Of a stretch of 64,000 nt of DNA, positions 22,764 through 34,288 are shown piece by piece. A program made the position numbers and the translations under genes. The stretch spans positions 2,765,001 through 2,829,000 of the forward strand of contig JAMWBK010000001.1 of the NCBI GenBank assembly GCA_029953675.1, in the 5' to 3' direction. A model generated the notes under the pieces. The model made no database searches and had not been told where the DNA came from. It saw only the letters and a program-made list of their open reading frames with translations. Origin of the DNA: Rhodosorus marinus. Lineage: Eukaryota > Rhodophyta > Stylonematophyceae > Stylonematales > Stylonemataceae. Numbering within the stretch: position 1 is the stretch's first letter; each line of letters starts with the position of its first letter.

Positions 22764-25700
22764 GGTATATAGACACAAAAATGTCACACTATCTCGCCTT
22801 GCTGATGTAGTCAAGCATGGACACCCGTATCGTGGACGCGACATGGGCTTACAAGGTTTCCATGCGCTTCCACAAAATTTCCGGTACCGCAGTCTCGGTA
22901 AGATCGAGTAAGGTCTAATTTTCGTAGTTTTATCTCAGTAGCGTTGAAGGAATTTCACGGCTGTGTCTAGACCCACGCAGCATTCGCTGGTATCTGAAGG
23001 GGCTTGCTGATGTAAACCACCCATCCTGGTGGTTGTGGCTGTCACCATCCTACCCACCTTCTTCCCTCCCGACTTGCGCTGGACCCTTACAAGTTTTACC
23101 AGCCTATCTTTCGAAAGCATGAACTCCTCATGTACGCGGGAGGGTCGAATCATTGCTGTCCGAAGATTCCCCATGAATAAGATTGGCGGATTACGAGCTC
23201 TGAGGAGATTCCGTTACAACTTCTTTCTAGTCCCACTTCGGTGAACTCTGAAAACCCGATCCCCCACATCTCCAACCCCGCCCGGCACCACCTTCAAAAA
23301 AAACAGAAATCGGACAGAATCTTTCGCGGCAGATCAAATCACGAAATGCCATGTCCGCAAGTAAATTGAAGCCTAGTTTTTGCTTATTTTTTCCACTGTG
23401 CGAAAGGTGTACTTGAACACAGAAATTATACGAACTATTCGTATCTTATACCACCCTCACAGGTACCCGCTTCCTCAAACTGCAAACTGGAAACCCCGTC
23501 GACCACCATCCTCCTTGACCACTTCATCAAATTTACAGTTGACCAATTTTCAATTGAACAGCAACCCCCTCACAATAGCTTCCGATTCTATCCAATATGG
23601 TCTTAAATTCAAACATTATTCTCGTTTTCTTTTTTCGTGCCTTCTACTAACCCCCTCGCATTCGATCCTAGTTTTCTAACGGAAATTAAATCCTCTTCCC
23701 TGATCGATCTACAGCCAATCACACCGTACCAGTTAATATTTTTTTTTGTTATGAAAAAGTATTATTATCGTCCAATAAAAATCGATAAGAAAAAATCGGG
23801 GAAAAAGTAAACGTATTTTGTGAACTTAGGGGGAGGGAATTGGCAGATCGCAAGCGTCAGGCCAAAACAAGGTTTCACTCAGTATGCTTGGGGTCTGCCG
23901 AGGAAGTCGGTAGCTCATGGTGATAGGATGGGCGGGGGGAGGGGTGGATAACTGAGCCCAACTGGGTAATAATGGCAGTATTTAAGTTCACAGTAGCTGA
24001 AAAGATCGTCGGAATATATAACGAGTAGAGGGGTTGTGTCAAGAAACGGTTTTCGCGTTGTACGGTGAACTGAACTAGAGAGATGGAATGGGGATCGGGG
24101 ATGTACGTTTGCGGGATTTTGAGAGGGAAGCAGGGCTTATGCCCTTCTTTCTTTTTTTTCCGCTACATCATTCTTCCCTTCCGTTTCTGTTTTCATGAAC
24201 AAGTTTTCTGGTCTCTTCGAATCGCTAACAGTTCGTCCGTTTAACGTGGAATCGTTAGAGGATCAAAGGCTCTCGAGCTGCGTGGATTTTTCCGTATTTT
24301 GTGGTGAACGGTTGTGAACTAGTCCGGAGCTGGACTGGCTGCATATTAGCCGAATCTCGGCCTTGGTTTTGGTTGTTGAATATGAACGTTAATTTTGTAA
24401 GGAGCGAACTGAGTTGATCGGGTTCTGCACGACTTCCGATTCTTGTCCTAGTGCAGAATATTCGGCAAATTCCTGCAGGAGCAAGAAGATGGTCAAGTCT
24501 GCCTTCCATGCGGTTAGATATCCCCTACTCCGCAATGTACCAACGGAAGTCGACGAGAGATTTCGCTAGTTCTCGCTCCCACGAAAAGGGGTGCGATGGA
24601 AGGAGTGTCGTTTTGACCTGCCACTGTAATCTCAGCTTAAAGCCCGTACCACGACTCAGGATTCCTAACTATAACCCACCACCCACAACTAGATCAGCCG
24701 GAGGATGGTTGTGGTGGTCAACCCACAACGCTTTTGCATTCGGTTGCAGTTTCTGCCTTTTACAAAGAAAACAGAAGCCCTCCAGCGGTTTTTGAAATCT
24801 GTTCATCACTGAAAATGAGTTCCACCTTAACTCTAACCATCTCTCTCATCCATTTGCCATCTCCAAAGATCGAAATCCCTCTCCCAAAAGTCGTCTCCGG
24901 AGGGTCGTTCTCGTAAGCAGTCCGTAAATCAAAAAACTTGCTTAAAATTTCAACTGACCAGATGGAATCCTCAACGTGAGTGAAATTAACACATATACGA
25001 ATAAAACTTTACGAAATATAAAAACCTTCAAGTAGCATAACCAATAGATAGTACTGTCGTGTCCAGAGAATTTTGATATGTCCAATTAAAAAATATGCTA
25101 TGCGTCTGTTTGCCTTTTCCTTGACCATTACTGTGTTTAATTAAGTAAGAATAACAGATGCGTAATCGTGAATTGAAGTATAAAAATAGTTTGTCCTATT
25201 TCATTTGAAAACGATTTGGATTTTGTCGCTGCTTATTGGTTGAAACTGTTTATTTAATACGGAAATAATTATGTAAATTTGAAACTTGATAGTTTGGATT
25301 GCTTTTCCTTTTTTTTGCTGGTTGGTTTGATTGGCTAGGGTTGATTTTGCTTTGTTGGTGGTGAGAGGGGTTTCTTAGTGGAAGGAGGTAAGTGGGACTG
25401 GATTGGGGTCGTACGAATGTGGTTGGGAGATCGACTGGATTCGAAGGGAATATCCAAGCGAAGAAAATGTACCTTACAGGAGGTGTGGAAAGCGGCAAGA
25501 TTAGGCGGGGCGTTGGTATCGTCTGGCGCGCCGTAAGTAAGCTCAATCACCCTGGCCGAGGCGTGCTTTGTAGGGAATCACTCGAAGAATCTTGGCATCA
25601 TCTGTCGAAATGATCAAAAAACTCCTCTGTTGTTCACAGAGAGTGCTCCAAAGCGAATCTAGATCTGTCCTCAAGCAAATTGGTTATAAGGACACATTCG

Positions 25701-25790
25701 TCGGTCTCAGTCCGACACTCGCGTACGGTCTAGTAGAAGAACTCGCGTCGGTTAGTAAATTGCATCGGCTTATTTCAAATCTTCAGAGCT
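22764..25790. other. Long intergenic region, no gene seen
   Basis: About 3 kb. Short ORFs at 22,935-23,250, 23,380-23,680 and 24,255-24,916 have no recognisable motif or codon pattern. AT-rich blocks lie at 23,730-23,830 and 24,930-25,270. A 98-codon frame starting at ATG 25610 overlaps the alkaline phosphatase start and could act as an upstream ORF. Confidence 0.45.
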
Positions 25791-28112
25791 ATGTTGAAGA
25801 TATCTACAGTACTCGTTCTCCTATCTGCGGCCTGGGCCCTGCAGAAGCCCGAACAGAGGCATTATGGATGCATCAAGGGAAGCGATGTTTGTATATACCC
25901 GACTAATACCGCGGAGTTCCAGTGCGAAACCGTTTTCGATTTTGAGGTCGAATGGCACGTAAAGTCGGGCAAGAAGGCATCGATAGATGACATCAAGGTC
26001 ACCTTCACGGTCCTGGAGACCGGCAAGAAGTACGGCGTTGACCAGTTCTTCCGTATGTCAAAGGGCAAGGAGAGGAGGTGGCCCCTGGAAGTCTACGACA
26101 GCGTGGTGGATGATGAAGCTGAGGTCTATGATTCCATTGCGATCAAGTGGAGCAATGTCTACGTCAGGGAGAAGTTCGGAAAGGGTGATATTAAAGTCAT
26201 GGTGGTTACCCCGAGTGGCAGGACGAGTATCATGTGGAACGTCCACAAGCCGACGAAGAGGATCGCGAAGAATGTTATCCTGCTGGTCGGAGACGGAATG
26301 AACATCAACATGGTATCTGCAGCGCGAATTATTTCCCGTGGTATGGCCGATGGAAAGTACAAGGATCTGATGCATATGCAGAGCCTCCCGTACTTTGGAT
26401 TGATCAACCCCGCCGGAGTCGATTCCATCATCACCGATTCTGCCAACTCTGCATCTACGTTCAACTCCGGTTTCAAATCCTCTGTCAACGCTCTGGGTGT
26501 CTACGTCGATTCCAACACCGATGATGGTGCCAACCTGGACCATCCTAAGGTCGAGCTTCTGGCCGAGCACGTAAGGGACATGGGCATGTCCGTCGGAGTT
26601 GTTAGCACTGCGGAGATTCAGGACGCGACCCCAGCTGCATGCTACGCTCATACCCGTAGACGCGGTGACAAGGCTGAGATCACCCGCCAGGGAATTGAAC
26701 CATGCCCCGGCTGTAGGTATTCCGTGATTCCTGATGTTCTAATCGGAGGTGGAGGAAGGTACTTCCTCCCAAGTTCTTCGTGGGACGGTTCGGACATGTA
26801 CGAGGCGTACGAAAAGGCCGGGTACACGGTGACCTACACGAAGAAGGAGATGGTCAAGGCCGCGAAGAGCAAGAGTACGAAGAAGCTGTTGAACATTTCC
26901 CACTACGGAAACATGAACGTCTGGTTGGACCGAAACGTGTACACTGACAACCTCAAAGTCCAGGAGAATAGTCCCAACCCGGACAAGGTCAAGGACGCCA
27001 GTGGGCAGCCCAACCTGGACGAGATGGTTGACTCTGCCATCAAGGTTCTCAGCAAGAACGAGAACGGATTCTACTTGATGGTCGAAGCCGCTTCCATTGA
27101 CAAATCTGCTCACCCACTCGATACTCACCGACTCCTCGCCGATACCATCGAGTTGGACAACGTTGTCGGGAACCTCAAGAAATGGATCAAGGAAAACGGT
27201 GATGACACCCTCCTGCTCGTAACCGCTGACCACGGACACGGCTGGGATGTCTACGGAACTGTTGACACGCACGTCTGGAAGCAGGTCGCTGAGAAGTGTG
27301 AGGACAATGCTGACATCACCAACCTCTGCAAAGACGTCAAGTGCGGAGCCCAGAGGTTCAAAAACTACTTCGCGAGCGACGTTCAATCACCTGTACGTGA
27401 GCTGGCATTGTCCAGAAGGATTGCTGTAGGCACGTACGCCGGTGCTGGATACCCCGACTACGAGGACAAGGACGGTGACGGATTCCCGGATGAGTGGGAC
27501 GTTAGAACCGTGCTTGCGGCGGGCGCGAACAACTTCCCCGACCACACTGAGAACTTCAGGGTTTCCCCGACCAGCAAGCGCCCAGCCCTCTTCAGCGCGG
27601 AGGTTGGTGCGTACCTGAACAACCCCGAAGACGACCCCGACGGCATCTTTATCAGCGGAAACATCGGTCCGAGGGGCTCAACCGCTGTCCATTCCATGTG
27701 CGATGTTGGGATCTACGGTTACGGCCCTGGAGCTGAACACATTAAGCCGAACATGGACAACACCGCCGTCTTCCACATCATGGCCGAAGCGCTTGGTCTT
27801 GGAACTAACGGCAAGCCGATGGAGAAGGACGAGATGATGCCCAAGGAGATAGAGATGTGCAAGAACACCGCAAAGGAGTGCCACTGCGGCAAGGTGACTG
27901 AGTCCTGCTTCAAAGCTATCAAGCCGTTCAAGGGATTCTGCGAGAAGGTTGAGTGCGAGAAGAAGGCATGCATCTGCACTCCTGGAGCTATGGGATACGT
28001 CGCCGCGGGCACTCCTCTCTGCAAGAAGTCGGAAGAAAAGGTCTATGAAAAGACCGGCCCTATGCAGAGCAAGGGAATCCCGTGCGTCCGTGCTAAAGTG
28101 ATGATGCCTTGA
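25791..28112 (+). CDS. Secreted alkaline phosphatase with EF-hand-like loop
   Basis: Intronless, 773 aa. Residues 1-17 form a signal peptide (MLKISTVLVLLSAAWA). Family motifs in order are VGDGMN (166-171, metal ligand Asp), the active-site block TDSANSAS (215-222, nucleophile Ser 217), TADHGHGWD (from 478, metal ligands) and STAVHSMCDVGIYGYGPGAEH (the final His ligand). These match the PhoA-type alkaline phosphatase fold, which hydrolyses phosphate monoesters outside the cell with zinc and magnesium. The N-terminal 150 residues before the fold are extra. An insertion at about 559-570 reads DKDGDGFPDEWD, an EF-hand or dockerin-like calcium loop. The C-terminal 90 residues are Cys-rich (CHCGK, CEKKACIC), probably a disulfide module. 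The role would be phosphate scavenging. Residues flanking the active Ser differ from E. coli (DSANSAS against DSAASA-type), but the Ser is kept. Confidence 0.9.
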   Translation: MLKISTVLVLLSAAWALQKPEQRHYGCIKGSDVCIYPTNTAEFQCETVFDFEVEWHVKSGKKASIDDIKVTFTVLETGKKYGVDQFFRMSKGKERRWPLEVYDSVVDDEAEVYDSIAIKWSNVYVREKFGKGDIKVMVVTPSGRTSIMWNVHKPTKRIAKNVILLVGDGMNINMVSAARIISRGMADGKYKDLMHMQSLPYFGLINPAGVDSIITDSANSASTFNSGFKSSVNALGVYVDSNTDDGANLDHPKVELLAEHVRDMGMSVGVVSTAEIQDATPAACYAHTRRRGDKAEITRQGIEPCPGCRYSVIPDVLIGGGGRYFLPSSSWDGSDMYEAYEKAGYTVTYTKKEMVKAAKSKSTKKLLNISHYGNMNVWLDRNVYTDNLKVQENSPNPDKVKDASGQPNLDEMVDSAIKVLSKNENGFYLMVEAASIDKSAHPLDTHRLLADTIELDNVVGNLKKWIKENGDDTLLLVTADHGHGWDVYGTVDTHVWKQVAEKCEDNADITNLCKDVKCGAQRFKNYFASDVQSPVRELALSRRIAVGTYAGAGYPDYEDKDGDGFPDEWDVRTVLAAGANNFPDHTENFRVSPTSKRPALFSAEVGAYLNNPEDDPDGIFISGNIGPRGSTAVHSMCDVGIYGYGPGAEHIKPNMDNTAVFHIMAEALGLGTNGKPMEKDEMMPKEIEMCKNTAKECHCGKVTESCFKAIKPFKGFCEKVECEKKACICTPGAMGYVAAGTPLCKKSEEKVYEKTGPMQSKGIPCVRAKVMMP

Positions 28113-28673
28113 AGCATTTGTCTTTTTAGCCTATACGAAAGATTAAGTAGCCGGGTAAGCTAGTAAAAAGTTGTACTGGAAACGGTCTTCGTCTCACAAC
28201 GGTCCTCATCAGCTAGGAGATTCCAACCTTGTGTCGAGTCCTCCTGTCTCAATGCCACTGTCCCAAGACTTCAGTCAGCGGGAGCCGCTCGGCGTGCTCT
28301 TGCAAATATTTCGCTGACGATTCTGCAGCCTTTCTAGACGAGCTGCCGGCAGAAGCTCGATACTGCAGCCCCGGCTTGTCTTCTTTGGATCCCAGTTCCG
28401 AGTTTTCATTACGTCCTACGTGGTGCTTTGGGTACCCACGGGAGCAGGAGAATTCTGCAGGCTATGAGGATTTCGACATGTGCTCTCTCCTTCTATATTA
28501 ACAATGAAATCGAACATTTACAAACAGCTGCGTCTTATATACAAGCTTTCCTCATCCACTGACGGATCCAAACGTCTTCTTCGCGACCTCCCAACAGGAA
28601 CTTCCAAATACTTCCGGGTGCGGCTTGACGAGGCACAGGCTTTGAGCCAGAACCGGCTGGGTGATCATGTTAT
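28113..28673. other. Intergenic between convergent genes
   Basis: This should contain the 3' ends of the phosphatase and exchanger transcripts. I see no gene or conserved element. Confidence 0.45.
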
Positions 28674-30979
28674 TTAGAATGGAACTTCTTCCTCTTCTTC
28701 TCCCTCTGCTCCCTCCTGCTCATGTTCAGCAAAGTCCTCCATCGGTTCCACGAGGTCCCTCGTAAGCAGCGGTTTGAGAATAGCTGCATCGAGCCTTCTC
28801 ATCCAGGAGTTCTAAAATCGATGAGCAGGCGGAAAGACGCGACGATATGTCAACAGAACTGCAGGAGTTCGATAAAGTCTGCGCAGGGGTTACCTTGGCT
28901 GTCAAATTCGGAATGTACGACTCATTCACATCCGTAACGTCCATTTCCTCGAACCGATCGACGTCCACTCTGGACGCCGCCGTGGAGAGGTTGATCGCAG
29001 TAGCACCTTCCACTCTAAGCAGCTGAAGAATCGAGAGAGTTCCTCCTCCGAGGACGATAATCGTGAACAGAATGATCGCCTTCAAGCAGTTCGAGACGAA
29101 AACCTAGTTAGCAATCCGCACCTAGGCGAAATGAATCCTCATCCGGCTGTGCTTACGAGAGTGGTCGATATGACTACCCGCCTAGTTTCCTCATTGCCTC
29201 CGGGAAAGTTGAGCGATAGGGCGAACGCGATGGCGCCTCGAAGTCCAGAAAACCACATGATGAACTGGGTCTTCTGCGAGATTTTCTCCCTCCTTCTGTA
29301 ACGATTTATGATGAAAGCAAGCGGATAGATGTTCGTTGCCCTGTCGTCAGAGAAAAGAGAACGATCAGCTCCGGGTAGTCTACCGCAGCCTGGCTGCCGT
29401 GAGGTTCGTACCTTGAGATCAGCACGAGCAGTATCGAGATCAAAACCGTGATTACGTTCCAGGAGTGATTGAAGGACGTCAGCGCCAGCCCGAGGTAGAT
29501 GAAAACAAAAGCTTCACCGCAATAAGCGATGGATTTGAAGAGCTGATTTGATGAAAGCTGTCCAGTCTCGCTCAGGTTGGGCATGCCGTAGTGACCGAGC
29601 GTCATGGCTCCAATGAGGATACCCATGATTCCAGACATCTTCAGGCCTGGATTCGAACCGTGAGAGCAGTACCAGCCAATTCAGAAAGCTTTCGCAAGTA
29701 CCCTAGGCAGTCGGAAGGTAAATTCACCTTCGCAGATGAAGTACGGAAGGAAGGCGACGAGGAGGTAAAAGCTGAGTTCAAGCGTCGGGTTCTGACGCAG
29801 CTCTGTGCTCTTCAAGATGAACGCCGCCAGACAGCTTGTGGTGATTCCAACAACGGTGGATCCGATGAATATGTACAGGAACGTGAGGACCGGGAGGTAC
29901 CAGCCGGGTTTGTCCGGGCCTATCATCTCTGAGAAAGATCTGTACAGCACGATCGCGACCTAAAAACAATTCCCATTTACGACTCAGTGGAGCCTTTAGG
30001 CGGCGGGTGAATGCGATTTGAGACTTTGCTAGTGCGGGACTTACGGCGTCGTTGAGAACGCTCTCACCGAAGACGAGATAGTGAAGCGTCTTGTTGACCT
30101 TCATCGCGTTGAAAATTGCTATAGTCGCGACTGGATCGACTGCTGATATCAAGGATCCGAACGTCAGGGCCTCGTAGAACCGAAAGTAGTGCCCGATCCC
30201 GAAAAATCCGACGAGAAAAATTCCGCCCTGGGGGGTGGAAGTTAAACAAGCGCGGAGATAGAGCGATTGATGAGAACTGGGCCTTGCTGGTTTTTTACCG
30301 CCTCTCTCGCACTTACTCCGAAGACGAGAGCAGTGATGATGGTGCCAACGACGGCGAAGAGAAAGATCGGAATTGCTTCTTCGAAGAAGCTCTGCTTGTT
30401 CATGGAGTACCCCGCCTCGAAAATGATCGGTGGAATGATAAATAAGAAGAACTCCTGCTGATTTGGAAACGCTGAGCCCGCTGCGTCTGCTCTTCCGGTC
30501 AGACGAAGTCCGGTTCCAACGATGATTCCGGCGAACACGTAAATGATGCAATCTGGGAGCGTCGTGAACGAGTTCCTCGCCAAAAAATAGGATCCAAGCA
30601 CACAGAAACACAGCGTCAGGATGAAGTAGGTAATTCCTAGCCCGAGCTTCTCCTGCTGGTTCTCGTCAACTTCCACAAACGGCGCATCCTGTCCAAGAAG
30701 AAACAAACCGAAACACCCTTCAGATCGATGCTCCTGCTATCCTTGTCCAGGGGGGGGGGGAGGTGGGGCGGGAGGCCTCTATATCCAAACGCTCACGTAA
30801 TCATTTAGTGCAGGCTGGCATATGGGACAATCAATGTCCTCCTTCAGCAGATACTGAATCCCCAGCGCCAGACTGAGCACAATGGTCAGCGCCGCCAGAC
30901 CCAAGATCACCACGGTCCTCCATCCTTGCGATACGATCTGGTTACTTATCTGTACACTGCGTCTTCTAATATCCTCCAT
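28674..30979 (-). CDS. Na+/H+ (or K+/H+) exchanger, CPA1 family, endosomal-type (8 exons)
   Basis: Exons at 30979-30797, 30688-30317, 30227-30045, 29959-29728, 29646-29412, 29340-29157, 29103-28894 and 28811-28674 join in phase to about 578 aa. The first TM helix ([20 protein letters not shown]) is followed by [17 protein letters not shown], the conserved FF-x-PPIIFE-x-G block (amiloride-site helix). Next come [17 protein letters not shown] and [20 protein letters not shown] with the transport Asp pair. [15 protein letters not shown] follows. The short acidic C-terminal tail ([17 protein letters not shown]) is unlike the long regulatory tail of plasma-membrane NHEs. The sequence resembles SLC9A6/7/9 and plant NHX5/6, which set endosome and Golgi pH. 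Direction and ion choice cannot be read from sequence. Confidence 0.92.
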
Positions 30980-32022
30980 GAGCTCTTATAACCATCCAAG
31001 TTCTCAAAATTAAATGAACAAAATAAGAAAGTCAACATTGTCTGAGTCCAACGCCCCGCCTCCGCCCAGTCCCCTGCCTGCCCCCATCCCACTCTATTGA
31101 AAGTCTAATTCTACACGGATGAGATATATATCCCAAATGTTTTCCATAAATTCAACGTATATTCTATATTAAAGACTAAATATGGTATAAATTTGGTTCT
31201 TCGTCCTAACTTGGAGGAGCAGGCGTAATTTTACGTCAACGGGATTATATATCCTAGATATTTCTTCTGAAACAATATAAAGCTTAGATTAGAGATAAGT
31301 TGGGACTTAATCGTGCTAGTGTTGGTTAGTCTTTCTGTTGGAGAGGAGTTCTCGAGCGCTCAAGCTGAGCAAGACATCGGAAGTGGTTGGATTGAGTTGC
31401 TGCACAGCCGGATTCTTTGTACTTGGGAGCCGTCCCAAGCCCGTACACTCTGCGTCCCTCGCGAGCGACTCACGCGCAACGCAACTAGATAGAAGTCCCT
31501 CATGAGAAACACAGATAAAAGGAATACGCCATGATGATGATAAAAGCCGTCAGCAAGGTGACTGGATTCAAGCCGCTTCAGGCTAGTCTCTAAGCGGAGT
31601 CTCCACCCCCCAAACGAGCTTCTTGTTTGGTTGATCACTCCCGCATTCCTCTCCCCCCAAAGTCTAATCCGCGCAACTTCTTCATGCACGTTGCGAGCAC
31701 CGGTTCATGGGCTGCCAGAGTCTCAGTAATCGCACTCGACAGTCGAGCATTGTGGCATCCGGACCTCGAAAAAACTCGACTCCTGCCTTGGGACTCTGGC
31801 TCCAGCCTCGCCAACTCCAAGCGCTGATTCTACGGAGGGAAAAAGGGATCGCTCCTTTTCGTCTGCAAGGGCGTGAATCCGATCAGATACTCATTCATAG
31901 CTCGATCTCGAGATTCCGTGAAGCAGCGTAGAGGCTTTCAGATCCGAACGCTTCCTTTGCTTCATTCAAAATCACAGTCTATGGAAGAAGAGGCACGGAG
32001 GAAGATGATCTTCAGCATGTAG
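30980..32022. other. Intergenic; TATA-like sequence upstream of the exchanger
   Basis: GATATATATC near 31,122-31,132 lies about 150 bp upstream of the exchanger start. The region 31,100-31,330 is AT-rich. ORFs at 31,360-31,930 have no recognisable motif. Confidence 0.4.
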
Positions 32023-33018
32023 CTATGAATAGCCGGCGCACCCGGCTGCGGTTAATCGGCCCCAGGCAACCCTTACCAGCCCGTGATAGGGATTGATCTT
32101 CTGAACGTTCCTGAGGGTTAGGCCGCTCACTGGATCTTCCAAGCTTAGCCGGACTCCATCGAAGGTTTCCTGTTGATTGTCCTTGAGCCAACGAGACGAA
32201 AAGTGTGTGAGGAGGAGGGTTTTTGCGCCGATCTTCTTCGCGAAGTTTCCCGCCATCTCCGCGGTTGAATGCTTTGCTCGTTGTGCAATTTGCGCCTCAG
32301 ATTTGGTGAAAGTAGCTTCGTGCACCAGCACGTCGCAGTCTTTGCCGATCGACTCGACTGCACTCGAGTCACATGTGTCCCCAAGAACAACCAGCTTCCG
32401 ACCAGGCTTCTGGAATACGAAGCCGAGCGATGGAATGCCGTGACGAAGTGGAGCAGCTTTGACCTCAAAGTGGTCAGTTCCGATATATTCGGAGAGGTCC
32501 CATTTACCGTCGTCGCTCATCGACACGATCTTGTAGCCGCTTTCAGAAGGATGAAAGTTCCAATTTCTTGTCCAGTAGGGGGTGTACTGAAGCTCCAGGA
32601 TTCGGTATCGAACGCCTAGGTCTGGTGCCCCCACCCAAAGCGCGGGGTTGAGCCACTTCCGCATGCCTGAAGGGCCGATGATCGTGACCTTCTGCTTCCC
32701 GCCGGCGCGCTTCACCGCCGAGAGTAGTGATGGAAGCCCGAAGACGTGATCTCCGTGAAGGTGCGTTATGAAAATTCCCTTGAGCCTCCTCAAACCTTCC
32801 AAACCACACCAGGACTCCTCCATCAGCCTCCCCATCATGTTGTCCCCAGCATCGATCACCCACATCGATTCCTCCTCAGCAGCAGTCGTCGTTCCGCTCT
32901 CACTGGACGTTTCTTTAAGATACCTCGTCAACAATGCGAACGAGGAAAGCTCGAAGCGAACTGAAGGCGCACGCGCACAGTTTCCAACAGATATCAAACG
33001 CCATCCCACCTTGCCCAT
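32023..33018 (-). CDS. tRNase Z, short form (ELAC1-like)
   Basis: Intronless, 331 aa. The metallo-beta-lactamase signature THLHGDH lies at 85-91, followed by GDTCDS (metal ligand Asp), VLVHEATF, KHSTAEMA (the His of the HST loop) and LLLTHFSSRW. These are the metal and substrate contacts of tRNase Z, the endonuclease that removes 3' trailers from tRNA precursors. The length fits the short form (about 300-360 aa). Residues 36-52 are an acidic, low-complexity insertion before the first beta strand. The N-terminus has no obvious transit peptide, so the nucleus or cytosol is the default. An organelle location is not excluded. Confidence 0.92.
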   Translation of the reverse strand: MGKVGWRLISVGNCARAPSVRFELSSFALLTRYLKETSSESGTTTAAEEESMWVIDAGDNMMGRLMEESWCGLEGLRRLKGIFITHLHGDHVFGLPSLLSAVKRAGGKQKVTIIGPSGMRKWLNPALWVGAPDLGVRYRILELQYTPYWTRNWNFHPSESGYKIVSMSDDGKWDLSEYIGTDHFEVKAAPLRHGIPSLGFVFQKPGRKLVVLGDTCDSSAVESIGKDCDVLVHEATFTKSEAQIAQRAKHSTAEMAGNFAKKIGAKTLLLTHFSSRWLKDNQQETFDGVRLSLEDPVSGLTLRNVQKINPYHGLVRVAWGRLTAAGCAGYS

Positions 33019-34088
33019 ACTTGACTCTGTTCCAAGCCTCTTAGACTACAACTACTCTGGTTAGACAGCACCTTAGGTGCTATCAGTCTATCTTAGCTGT
33101 CTCTCTCTTGAGCTAGCTCTCAGAACCTCCCGCTCTACTCCCCCAATCCAACGTCTCCTTCGTCAGCGCGTCAATGGTGAAGAAGAAATAGCTAGAGAAC
33201 GTGCAAATCTGCTGGTGAGGACTTGGGGCTGTGAGAGGTACGGACAGATGCTTCCTTAGAATCGGGGTGTCTGGTAGATGGAAGTTGGCTGAGCCGACCA
33301 CGCACCACAAACTCGACAACCTTTACGACGTATTTACCATCCATGTTCTCCGGTCATGATCTGAGCAAGGAGACTGGAGTTTTGTTGGGACACCGGTGGT
33401 GTTTTTGAACGATAGTTCAGACTAGAAACAGCTAAGATTAAGTAGGCTTCACCTACGATGCAGCTTTATCACTGCGTTTCTCGGCTTACCACACCCCCAT
33501 CCGGCTGTATATACGGAGCATTATGGTAGTCCGGTCCGGTCTATTCTATGATTTGCGGGACTTTGCGTCTCCAATTCGACGAAATTATCTTAGGCTTGTC
33601 CTTAGTACTGTTCAGAAGACTCTTACACCCCCTCTATTCTACAGCACATCTCAAACAAAACCAGCAGACCCAACCCGATCGCGTTGTCAAGGTCGGCCCC
33701 TAGGTCTTTTACGTCTGGCACACGATGAATGAGTACGACGCCAAAAAGCTTGCAGAGTGTTCCAATGGCAGTCTTCAGCGTCCAATTTTTAGTACGAGGC
33801 GCCGAATGCCGTCGCGCAGGCCCCGAACGAGATCGATCATAAGCGTTCCTCTCGAATCCGACCAAATACTCCTAAGGCGTGTCCTTACTGCTGTCCGATA
33901 AGAGATCAATCTCAATGCCAGGATGCTTCGGTTACATCTTCTCAATTGGAGCTCTCAGAAAAGGAGAAAGAGGTCTGTGGGAGGAGTTCACCAATTCGAC
34001 TAGCCCAGAGTTCTCTTACTACAGGTTCAGGAACAAATTCTGAAAGTTCAGTTACCTTCATCTGATTGACATCAGACGCATGATAGTG
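33019..34088. other. Intergenic, repeats and one short hairpin
   Basis: A hairpin at 33,067-33,081 (AGCACCT, 1-nt loop, AGGTGCT) lies 50 bp upstream of tRNase Z. A 40-bp stretch near 34,030 recurs near 38,149. No gene is visible. Confidence 0.5.
34030..34070. repeat. Dispersed 40-bp repeat, copy 1
   Basis: GGAACAAATTCTGAAAGTTC, followed by AGTTACCTT and ATCTGAT-GACATC, matches 38,149-38,190 with two differences, in the same orientation. Confidence 0.8.
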
Positions 34089-34137
34089 CGATATAGCCGG
34101 AGAACGCCGGCGTCGCCGGCGTTCTCCGGCTATATCG
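34089..34137. repeat. 49-bp perfect palindrome (24-bp arms, 1-nt centre)
   Basis: The left arm 34,089-34,112 starts CGATATAGCCGGAGAACG, and 34,114-34,137 is its exact reverse complement, with a single T at 34,113 between them. It lies about 150 bp upstream of the thioredoxin-NHL start codon. Confidence 0.95.
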
Positions 34138-34228
34138 TCCTCTCCATTGCGGCGTTGAGGGTGGGGAAGCAGAGCGGAGTGGGTTACTGACAGCTGGTTC
34201 AGGACGGAGACAGATAAGAGAAGCGGGC

Positions 34229-34243
34229 AGCACCTCCGGTGCT
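34229..34243. repeat. Short hairpin, 3-nt loop
   Basis: AGCACC-TCC-GGTGCT, 46 bp before the start codon at 34,289. Nearly the same sequence occurs at 33,067. Confidence 0.8.
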
Positions 34244-34288
34244 GGTTTGCTAGAACGTTGGGTGGCCTTTGAGCTGTGCTGGAGCTGG

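Noticed and set aside
29640-29665. GGTTCGAATCC on the minus strand
   Set aside because: It lies in an intron of the exchanger gene with no surrounding tRNA cloverleaf.
33579-33905. Weak repeat (TTAGG-TTGTCCTTA and TAAGG-GTGTCCTTA)
   Set aside because: The match is about 30 bp with many mismatches, so chance is plausible.
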